Origin: Siphonodentalium dalli
Lineage: Eukaryota; Mollusca; Scaphopoda; Gadilida; Siphonodentaliidae
Direction of reading: 5' to 3'
DNA length: 64,000 nt
Assembly: GCA_032622095.1 (NCBI GenBank)
Contig: CP136064.1
Location: forward strand, 178,264,247 to 178,328,246
How positions within the stretch are numbered: position 1 is the first letter of the stretch; every line of letters begins with the position of its first letter. A model generated the notes under the pieces. It was not told the origin of the DNA. It saw nothing but the letters and a program-made list of their open reading frames with translations, and ran no database searches. Positions 51,133-60,200 of this stretch are shown piece by piece. A program made the translations under genes and the position numbers.

Positions 51133-51182
<50 letters not shown>
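50758..51182. repeat. GGC/GCC-triplet palindrome centre
   Basis: GGC runs on the left and GCC runs on the right are interspersed with a motif containing GCATTGCGGTAATGCCGG, which is itself partly self-complementary. The hinge is a small hairpin, GGGTCCG-CCGCCGA-CGGACCC, at 50934-50954. The right half is about 52 bp longer than the left through extra triplets, so the arms are not exact here. The block would form a very stable cruciform and is the least reliable part of the assembly. Long Ala/Arg/Pro frames read through it are not genes. Confidence 0.9.
50934..50954. other. Palindrome hinge hairpin
   Basis: A 7-bp stem GGGTCCG/CGGACCC with a 7-base loop CCGCCGA. This is the point where the two arms turn over. 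Confidence 0.85.
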
Positions 51183-51189
51183 AGGGGTC

Positions 51190-51325
51190 TTATTTTTGAA
51201 GTTTTAGAAATTTTTGAAGTTTTTTGAAGTTTTTGAAATTTTTGAAATTTTTGAAGTTTTTGAAATTTTTGAAGTTTTTTGAAATTTTTGAAGTTTTTTG
51301 AAATTTTTGAAGTTTTGGGTTTTTG
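51190..51325 (-). repeat. GAAATTTTTGAAG-type low-complexity repeats (right of centre)
   Basis: Mirror image of the left tract. Confidence 0.85.
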
Positions 51326-51376
51326 GGAATATTTTAGTACAACCAATTTTAGACCCAAAGATTCTATTTTTAGATG
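51326..51376 (-). repeat. 51-bp subterminal repeat, inner right
   Basis: Reverse complement of 50564-50614. With it, this makes the central ~810 bp look like a small foldback unit with its own inverted ends. Confidence 0.9.
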
Positions 51377-51480
51377 CAATAATCGATTTTTATAAGAGAC
51401 GATAAACTTTCTAAAATAAAATGCAGAAAAAAGAGTGACTTGTACATTTTGAAATACCGAGACATTTTAGTCAAGTATAA
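51377..51480. promoter_or_regulatory. Presumed 5' region of the right ATPase gene
   Basis: About 100 AT-rich bases lie between the inner repeat and the ATG. TATAAA overlaps the start codon (TATAAATG at 51476-51483), and another AT-rich stretch (TTATAAGAG) lies about 90 bases upstream. No promoter can be fixed by sequence alone. The mirror region 50460-50563 precedes the left gene. Confidence 0.35.
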
Positions 51481-51680
51481 ATGAAGCACCAGTGTTCAAT
51501 TTGCTCTAGGGGGTATGTGCGGAACCATGATTTGATAAGACATGTACAATATAAGCACACTGAGTTTGTTAACCGACAACCACAGCAGCAGCACCATGCA
51601 ACAGCAACAGACAGTAGCAGCAACAGGCAGCAGTATCATCAGCCACAACAACAACAACAACAACAACAGTATCATCAGCC

Positions 51681-51722
<42 letters not shown>

Positions 51723-53292
51723 CCACCAACAACAACAACAACAACAGCCACCAAGCGACATAACATCCTGCTTTAATGATCCAATGGCCAATGTCCATGA
51801 AGATTTTATTTTCAAGCATCCATTCACGGCATGTGTAAGTGGACCTACATCTTGTGGTAAGACATACTTCGTGAAAACCTTGCTACAAAAGTCTGCCTCA
51901 AACATATCACCCGCACCTGACAGGATAATATGGTTTTATAAATATTGGCAGCCCCTATATGACGAATTAAAGTATACAGTCACCCCTCAGGTCAACTTTA
52001 TACGAGGAATACCAGCAAACTTGGATTCTCTTATCAACCCCCGGTATAAAAATCTAGTTATACTCGATGACTTGATGCAAACTTCATCAAAAGACCAGAG
52101 AGTTAATGATTTGCATTCCGAAGGAAGTCACCATTTGAACTTATCTTTGATAAGTTTGAACCAGAATTTCTACTACAACAAAGATCCAACGCAACGACGA
52201 AATTGTCAATATTTGGTATTGTTCAATAACCCAATCGACAAGGGATTAATTTCAACATTATCAAGACAGATGTATCCTGAATGTCCTCAGCGTATGGTTC
52301 GAGAGTTTTCGGAAGCGACGAGTGAACCGTACGGTTACCTACTGGTGGATTTAAAAGCCGCAACACCGGACGCATTACGTCTGCGACAGAATGTACTAAA
52401 AGAGGACACGAACCAACATAGGGGTGAATGGAATGGCATGAAATATAATCTCCAAAAAGACAGAGAACACCCAGATGAACAGAATGGGATGAAAAAACAT
52501 ACAAAAGACACTGAGACCCAGGGTCAACAGAATGCGATGAAATACGATGACAGAGAACTCCCCGGTCAGCAGAAGGGCATAACATATAATTATATTGCGC
52601 CCCAGGGTCAACATAATGACTATACTAACGACATACGGCCACCTGGTGAGCTCGATGAAATTAATAAGAAGAACCATCAAAACAGAGACATTCAAGAAGA
52701 CATGTCGTACCCTTGTAATGAATGCGGGCTTTTGTTCGCAGATCATTATGATGTTCAGAGACACGTAAAAAACTGGTGTCAAGAAAATAAGTTAAAACGA
52801 AAATTAACTGAGGATCCGGATGAACACGGAGCTATGTCCGAGACAAAAACAACTCTCTTCGGAGAAGATACAGATGAAGATGAACGGGGAACGCTATCAG
52901 ATTCAAAAGATGGTAATGTCGTCGGTAGTAGAACGGTATTCGGTCTTAAGAAAGCTGCGCGATGTGTCAACGAGATGGACACATTCAAAAGTATGATGAA
53001 ACGCGTCACCAATGATGTGAAAGAAGAAGAGAGCATTTCGGGAGATGAGAGCATGTCGGGAAAAGAGGATACCATCGACACAGATTTTGTTCTGTTTCTC
53101 AAAAGTTATAGACGATTAATAGAATACCAGTATCGATTGAAAACATCACCCATACATAACACGATCATGAAGAAAATGGTCAAACTGACCAAACGCGGAT
53201 ATAATAATGAATGGGCTGCAGATGAAGCGATGAGAAAATTCAAGAAACTCTTAGCAGTAAATCTAACGGTCGAAGATTCAGACAATGATTAA
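51481..53292 (+). CDS. Zinc finger / A32-like packaging ATPase, right copy
   Basis: Mirror copy of the minus-strand gene, with no residue difference over 603 codons. The two genes diverge from the GGC centre, with start codons 1,022 bp apart. An in-frame TAA stands directly before the ATG, and the coding sequence ends at TAA shortly before AATAAA. The CAA-coded glutamine runs (8, 13 and 6 CAA codons) are likely to vary in length. Both Walker motifs and all zinc ligands are intact, so the gene is not visibly decayed, unusual for an element that has lost everything else. A cellular AAA or ABC ATPase is unlikely: there is no ABC signature, and the SHH-N-SLI-LNQN block after Walker B is typical of the packaging-ATPase group as I know it. 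Family assignment is from motif recognition, not a search. Confidence 0.85.
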
Positions 53293-53297
53293 ATTTC

Positions 53298-53303
53298 AAT
53301 AAA
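53298..53303 (+). promoter_or_regulatory. AATAAA polyadenylation signal, right-arm gene
   Basis: Starts 6 bases after the stop codon. Mirror of the left-arm signal. Confidence 0.7.
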
Positions 53304-53980
53304 CTTCATCAACATGTTATTTTCGTCTTCGTTATATATCTATAAGTGGGGAGGGGGGTTTGTATAGCGAGAATGCTCCTTTAATATTCACACACCAATA
53401 TTACATAACGTCCCTTACCTCGTGTCACTTTAACATTCCACACTCCGTGTGTGCATTATCCCCCTTTAAGTATGTCATAGCATGGGTACATGTAAGATAA
53501 TATAACACTATGACCATGTCTGTATCTGTTGTTGGTAAGATGTGAAATATAAATTTCAGTTCATTCGTGTAATAATTTCGTATATGTTCAACGCTCTTCA
53601 TTCGTAAGAGTAATTATGACCTCCGGCTTCGTGTCGATTGTGTACTGAGCTGACACCGGGGATAAATTGACCAATGACTGCTATTGTACTGAGCTGACAC
53701 CGGGGATAAATTGACCAATGACTGCCATTGTATCCTTTGACAGATATGCGTGCGCAGACTCGTTTGATGTTCGCTATCGCATTACTATGTTTTAATAGCC
53801 GAGCCTTCATTTCTCGGCTGACTCTCTTACCGACAAGACCTGTCTACACAGTACTTCTCCGGCAGACTATTCATCCACTGGTAGGCCTACATACAGGTAT
53901 GCCCTAAATAATGGACTGCTTAACCACAGCAGAATTATAGCTAACTTTTCAGGAGTTAGTCGGAAATATGACTTGCATCG
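53304..53980. other. Right-arm inner non-coding region
   Basis: Mirror of 47960-48636. Contains the 44-bp tandem pair at 53642-53729. No gene recognised. Confidence 0.6.
53642..53729 (-). repeat. 44-bp tandem duplication (right arm)
   Basis: Mirror image of the left-arm pair, including its single internal difference. Confidence 0.88.
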
Positions 53981-54046
53981 GAAATAAAATCTTCATGGAC
54001 ATTGGCCATTGGATCATGAAAGCAGGATGTTATGTCGCTTGGTGAC

Positions 54047-54079
<33 letters not shown>

Positions 54080-54081
54080 GG
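53981..54081 (-). pseudogene. Inverted 5' fragment of the ATPase gene (right arm)
   Basis: Mirror of the left-arm fragment: a CAA run plus the coding stretch up to the Walker A region, on the strand opposite the full gene of this arm. Confidence 0.82.
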
Positions 54082-55150
54082 CTTAACCTGCAGATTATCT
54101 ATTTTTCTAAACATGGAACATGTCTGAACCTATAATTGGTACAATAGCAGTGATATAATGTTACATCATCGGTGCTACCTGGAGTTTTCGGCATACAAAA
54201 TGATCGTAAGTGTGACTGGAGTGATAAGGGGTTATTACGTAATGTTGTTATAACAATGTGATCAAAGCAATTTGTATAATTGAGTGTCTCACGACCTGAC
54301 TTAATATGTATGCATGTTTTATGGATAACTAATTATCGCGTGAATGACACAGTTTATCAACCTTAATTGATACTAACTCGTTTTGTTCTAAATCGATTTG
54401 TTTTCTGAATACCATATAGCTGTGACCGGGGAAATAATAGAATTCATTTGGTAAAGCAAAGGTGTGAAAGACACATTGTTAACACCAATGTGGCGTGTGT
54501 GATTGAGTGTACATCGCTCATGTTCCATGTAAAAATGGCTGAGATTAAATGATCATTCATTCAATATGACAGTTCATTCTGGGGGGTTGTAATTTCGCCT
54601 TACAATTTTCGACCGTTAGGGATTCAACATAGTACATTTCAATACTTCCAATAATTGACGAAAATACACGCCTGTCATATGGGATAGAGAGAGTGTAAAG
54701 AATAAACGCTCTTTATTATTTATGTAAAAAGTAATAGTGTCTATTTTCAGGTATGACAATTATATGAACTGCGTCCGATAAAACACTGGAATGTATGCAT
54801 TCATACCGTTGGTCACAATGTCCAATAAAGCTATTTCTAAACATCGATTAATAAATTCATGAAAAATATTTGAACAAAAAAATAACGAAAGATATTACGA
54901 GCAAATAATTTAACATTCGATATTTTTTAATATCGAGATTATCAGAAACCGAAAAAACTCGTTATAAATTTTTTATTTAACCTTTTTTTTTAGAGAAATA
55001 ATTTTGAGGGTTTTGAAATTTTGGGGTTTTGATAATTTGGAAGTTTGGAAATTTTTTGTGGAAAAAATTAATTTTCGGGTTTTTGAAATTTTTTGGAAAA
55101 AATAAATTTTTGAAGTTTTGAATTTTTTTTTTTGGGTTTTTGATATTTTA
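54082..55150. other. Right-arm outer non-coding region
   Basis: Mirror of 46790-47858. AT-rich, no gene recognised. It differs from the left arm at 55133 (T where the mirror of C46807 would give G). Confidence 0.6.
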
Positions 55151-55201
55151 GGAATATTTTAGTACAACCAATTTTAGACCCAAAGATTCTATTTTTAGAT
55201 G
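55151..55201 (-). repeat. 51-bp subterminal repeat, outer right
   Basis: Reverse complement of 46739-46789, next to the right terminus. Confidence 0.9.
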
Positions 55202-55228
55202 TGGGTCTAACGAGGCCCTATATCTTCT

Positions 55229-55234
55229 CTCGAT
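55229..55234 (+). repeat. 6-bp target-site duplication, right
   Basis: CTCGAT directly follows the element end (TATCTTCT) and runs on into the normal array sequence TTTATTGTG. Confidence 0.93.
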
Positions 55235-55365
55235 TTTATTGTGTATTGCGCAAACACGCTATTTGATGTTTGTAAACTATCCAATTGGGAACCAGGTGGT
55301 CGGGTGTTATGATTTTGTGATGGAAACCGAGATGGTGCATCGTTTTCGAGTATAAAAACTAACGT

Positions 55366-55460
55366 CGCCCGATATGGGACTTGAACCCATGACCCTCAGA
55401 TGACTCTGAATTTAGCAGACTCTTAAAAGTCTGATGCTCTACCGACTGAGCTAACCGGGC
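55366..55460 (-). tRNA. tRNA-Lys(TTT), nearest gene to the element's right end
   Basis: A full-length consensus copy. Its 3' end is 137 bases from the element. The element separates it from 132 bp of its own unit's upstream half, but the tRNA's promoter is internal, so expression need not be affected. Confidence 0.9.
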
Positions 55461-57155
55461 TGGTTGCTAGTGGGGCCACCATTTGCTTTCTGCACAAAAC
55501 GGGTGATATCTATTTGAGAAGTTTGTGGCGCCAAATTTTATGGCCAGAATATTATGCGCACAGCATATAAGTGGAATAATTTGGGGCTCGATTTTATTGT
55601 GTATTGCGCAAACACGCTATTTGATGTTTGTAAACTATCCAATTGGGAACCAGGTGGTCGGGTGTTATGATTTTGTGATGGAAACCGAGATGGTGCATCG
55701 TTTTCGAGTATAAAAACTAACGTCGCCCGATATGGGACTTGAACCCATGACCCTCAGATGACTCTGAATTTAGCAGACTCTTAAAAGTCTGATGCTCTAC
55801 CGACTGAGCTAACCGGGCTGGTTGCTAGTGGGGCCACCATTTGCTTTCTGCACAAAACGGGTGATATCTATTTGAGAAGTTTGTGGCGCCAAATTTTAAG
55901 GCCAGAATATTATGCGCACAGCATATAAGTGGAATAATTTGGGGCTCGATTTTATTGTGTATTGCGCAAACACGCTATTTGATGTTTGTAAACTATCCAA
56001 TTGGGAACCAGGTGGTCGGGTGTTATGATTTTGTGATGGAAACCGAGATGGTGCATCGTTTTCGAGTATAAAAACTAACGTCGCCCGATATGGGACTTGA
56101 ACCCATGACCCTCAGATGACTCTGAATTTAGCAGACTCTTAAAAGTCTGATGCTCTACCGACTGAGCTAACCGGGCTGGTTGCTAGTGGGGCCACCATTT
56201 GCTTTCTGCACAAAACGGGTGATATCTATTTGAGAAGTTTGTGGCGCCAAATTTTAAGGCCAGAATATTATGCGCACAGCGTATAAGTGGAATAATTTGG
56301 GGCTCGATTTTATTGTGTATTGCGCAAACACGCTATTTGATGTTTGTAAACTATCCAATTGGGAACCAGGTGGTCGGGTGTTATGATTTTGTGATGGAAA
56401 CCGAGATGGTGCATCGTTTTCGAGTATAAAAACTAACGTCGCCCGATATGGGACTTGAACCCATGACCCTCAGATGACTCTGAATTTAGCAGACTCTTAA
56501 AAGTCTGATGCTCTACCGACTGAGCTAACCGGGCTGGTTGCTAGTGGGGCCACCATTTGCTTTCTGCACAAAACGGGTGATATCTATTTGAGAAGTTTGT
56601 GGCGCCAAATTTTAAGGCCAGAATATTATGCGCACAGCATATAAGTGGAATAATTTGGGGCTCGATTTTATTGTGTATTGCGCAAACACGCTATTTGATG
56701 TTTGTAAACTATCCAATTGGGAACCAGGTGGTCGGGTGTTATGATTTTGTGATGGAAACCGAGATGGTGCATCGTTTTCGAGTATAAAAACTAACGTCGC
56801 CCGATATGGGACTTGAACCCATGACCCTCAGATGACTCTGAATTTAGCAGACTCTTAAAAGTCTGATGCTCTACCGACTGAGCTAACCGGGCTGGTTGCT
56901 AGTGGGGCCACCATTTGCTTTCTGCACAAAACGGGTGATATCTATTTGAGAAGTTTGTGGCGCCAAATTTTAAGGCCAGAATATTATGCGCACAGCATAT
57001 AAGTGGAATAATTTGGGGCTCGATTTTATTGTGTATTGCGCAAACACGCTATTTGATGTTTGTAAACTATCCAATTGGGAACCAGGTGGTCGGGTGTTAT
57101 GATTTTGTGATGGAAACCGAGATGGTGCATCGTTTTCGAGTATAAAAACTAACGT

Positions 57156-57240
57156 CGCCCGATATGGGACTTGAACCAGATGACTCTGAATTTAGCAGAC
57201 TCTTAAAAGTCTGATGCTCTACCGACTGAGCTAACCGGGC
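57156..57240 (-). pseudogene. tRNA-Lys with 10-bp internal deletion (7 of 7)
   Basis: Identical junction. It closes the third cassette on the far side of the mobile element. Confidence 0.88.
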
Positions 57241-60200
57241 TGGTTGCTAGTGGGGCCACCATTTGCTTTCTGCACAAAACGGGTGATATCTATTTGAGAA
57301 GTTTGTGGCGCCAAATTTTAAGGCCAGAATATTATGCGCACAGCATATAAGTGGAATAATTTGGGGCTCGATTTTATTGTGTATTGCGCAAACACGCTAT
57401 TTGATGTTTGTAAACTATCCAATTGGGAACCAGGTGGTCGGGTTTTATGATTTTGTGATGGAAACCGAGATGGTGCATCGTTTTCGAGTATAAAAACTAA
57501 CGTCGCCCGATATGGGACTTGAACCCATGACCCTCAGATGACTCTGAATTTAGCAGACTCTTAAAAGTCTGATGCTCTACCGACTGAGCTAACCGGGCTG
57601 GTTGCTAGTGGGGCCACCATTTGCTTTCTGCACAAAACGGGTGATATCTATTTGAGAAGTTTGTGGCGCCAAATTTTAAGGCCAGAATATTATGCGCACA
57701 GCATATAAGTGGAATAATTTGGGGCTCGATTTTATTGTGTATTGCGCAAACACGCTATTTGATGTTTGTAAACTATCCAATTGGGAACCAGGTGGTCGGG
57801 TTTTATGATTTTGTGATGGAAACCGAGATGGTGCATCGTTTTCGAGTATAAAAACTAACGTCGCCCGATATGGGACTTGAACCCATGACCCTCAGATGAC
57901 TCTGAATTTAGCAGACTCTTAAAAGTCTGATGCTCTACCGACTGAGCTAACCGGGCTGGTTGCTAGTGGGGCCACCATTTGCTTTCTGCACAAAACGGGT
58001 GATATCTATTTGAGAAGTTTGTGGCGCCAAATTTTAAGGCCAGAATATTATGCGCACAGCATATAAGTGGAATAATTTGGGGCTCGATTTTATTGTGTAT
58101 TGCGCAAACACGCTATTTGATGTTTGTAAACTATCCAATTGGGAACCAGGTGGTCGGGTGTTATGATTTTGTGATGGAAACCGAGATGGTGCATCGTTTT
58201 CGAGTATAAAAACTAACGTCGCCCGATATGGGACTTGAACCCATGACCCTCAGATGACTCTGAATTTAGCAGACTCTTAAAAGTCTGATGCTCTACCGAC
58301 TGAGCTAACCGGGCTGGTTGCTAGTGGGGCCACCATTTGCTTTCTGCACAAAACGGGTGATATCTATTTGAGAAGTTTGTGGCGCCAAATTTTATGGCCA
58401 GAATATTATGCGCACAGCATATAAGTGGAATAATTTGGGGCTCGATTTTATTGTGTATTGCGCAAACACGCTATTTGATGTTTGTAAACTATCCAATTGG
58501 GAACCAGGTGGTCGGGTGTTATGATTTTGTGATGGAAACCGAGATGGTGCATCGTTTTCGAGTATAAAAACTAACGTCGCCCGATATGGGACTTGAACCC
58601 ATGACCCTCAGATGACTCTGAATTTAGCAGACTCTTAAAAGTCTGATGCTCTACCGACTGAGCTAACCGGGCTGGTTGCTAGTGGGGCCACCATTTGCTT
58701 TCTGCACAAAACGGGTGATATCTATTTGAGAAGTTTGTGGCGCCAAATTTTAAGGCCAGAATATTATGCGCACAGCATATAAGTGGAATAATTTGGGGCT
58801 CGATTTTATTGTGTATTGCGCAAACACGCTATTTGATGTTTGTAAACTATCCAATTGGGAACCAGGTGGTCGGGTGTTATGATTTTGTGATGGAAACCGA
58901 GATGGTGCATCGTTTTCGAGTATAAAAACTAACGTCGCCCGATATGGGACTTGAACCCATGACCCTCAGATGACTCTGAATTTAGCAGACTCTTAAAAGT
59001 CTGATGCTCTACCGACTGAGCTAACCGGGCTGGTTGCTAGTGGGGCCACCATTTGCTTTCTGCACAAAACGGGTGATATCTATTTGAGAAGTTTGTGGCG
59101 CCAAATTTTAAGGCCAGAATATTATGCGCACAGCATATAAGTGGAATAATTTGGGGCTCGATTTTATTGTGTATTGCGCAAACACGCTATTTGATGTTTG
59201 TAAACTATCCAATTGGGAACCAGGTGGTCGGGTGTTATGATTTTGTGATGGAAACCGAGATGGTGCATCGTTTTCGAGTATAAAAACTAACGTCGCCCGA
59301 TATGGGACTTGAACCCATGACCCTCAGATGACTCTGAATTTAGCAGACTCTTAAAAGTCTGATGCTCTACCGACTGAGCTAACCGGGCTGGTTGCTAGTG
59401 GGGCCACCATTTGCTTTCTGCACAAAACGGGTGATATCTATTTGAGAAGTTTGTGGCGCCAAATTTTAAGGCCAGAATATTATGCGCACAGCATATAAGT
59501 GGAATAATTTGGGGCTCGATTTTATTGTGTATTGCGCAAACACGCTATTTGATGTTTGTAAACTATCCAATTGGGAACCAGGTGGTCAGGTGTTATGATT
59601 TTGTGATGGAAACCGAGATGGTGCATCGTTTTCGAGTATAAAAACTAACGTCGCCCGATATGGGACTTGAACCCATGACCCTCAGATGACTCTGAATTTA
59701 GCAGACTCTTAAAAGTCTGATGCTCTACCGACTGAGCTAACCGGGCTGGTTGCTAGTGGGGCCACCATTTGCTTTCTGCACAAAACGGGTGATATCTATT
59801 TGAGAAGTTTGTGGCGCCAAATTTTAAGGCCAGAATATTATGCGCACAGCATATAAGTGGAATAATTTGGGGCTCGATTTTATTGTGTATTGCGCAAACA
59901 CGCTATTTGATGTTTGTAAACTATCCAATTGGGAACCAGGTGGTCGGGTGTTATGATTTTGTGATGGAAACCGAGATGGTGCATCGTTTTCGAGTATAAA
60001 AACTAACGTCGCCCGATATGGGACTTGAACCCATGACCCTCAGATGACTCTGAATTTAGCAGACTCTTAAAAGTCTGATGCTCTACCGACTGAGCTAACC
60101 GGGCTGGTTGCTAGTGGGGCCACCATTTGCTTTCTGCACAAAACGGGTGATATCTATTTGAGAAGTTTGTGGCGCCAAATTTTATGGCCAGAATATTATG

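Larger units (their letters stand above)
46712..55228. mobile_element. Palindromic Maverick/Polinton-like element (8,517 bp)
   Basis: The element begins AGAAGATATAGGG and ends CCCTATATCTTCT, with flanking CTCGAT duplications. It is a near-perfect inverted repeat: positions x and 101940-x are complementary from the ends to 50757/51183, about 4,046 bp per arm, with one difference seen (46807 against 55133). Each arm carries one copy of a zinc finger / A32-like ATPase gene. A 6-bp TSD, AG...CT ends, long TIRs and this ATPase family are features of Maverick/Polinton elements and related adintovirus-like elements. No integrase, protein-primed polymerase, protease or capsid gene is present, and the size is well below the 15-20 kb of autonomous members, so it is non-autonomous. 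The two arms could also be described as giant TIRs of a foldback transposon. Family assignment is inference from motifs and TSD length. Confidence 0.8.
51183..55228 (-). repeat. Right palindrome arm (giant TIR)
   Basis: Mirror image of the left arm. The encoded proteins are identical over all 603 residues. Such identity over 4 kb indicates very recent formation or continuing gene conversion between arms. Confidence 0.92.
46137..57240. repeat. Variant cassette, copy 3, interrupted by the mobile element
   Basis: The order deleted tRNA, K, M, [element], M, K, R, K, deleted tRNA is preserved across the insertion. The split unit is the first M unit. Joining the two flanks at CTCGAT restores a normal 358-bp unit. 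Confidence 0.82.

Noticed and set aside
50035-51379. Long Leu, Val, Cys, Ala, Gly, Pro and Arg-rich frames near the palindrome centre
   Set aside because: They are other-frame readings of the CAA run and of the GGC/GCC triplet block.
46712-55228. Palindrome as a missed-adapter (hairpin read) artefact
   Set aside because: Such an artefact would invert the flanking tRNA array as well. The flanks continue in one orientation with a clean 6-bp duplication, the centre is asymmetric, and one base differs between arms. Local assembly error at the GGC centre is still possible.
46712-55228. Tc1/mariner, hAT, Mutator or CACTA assignment
   Set aside because: The duplication is 6 bp, not TA, 8, 9 or 3 bp, and no matching transposase is present. 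Other 6-bp-TSD families exist (for example IS3EU, Dada), but they do not carry an A32-like ATPase.
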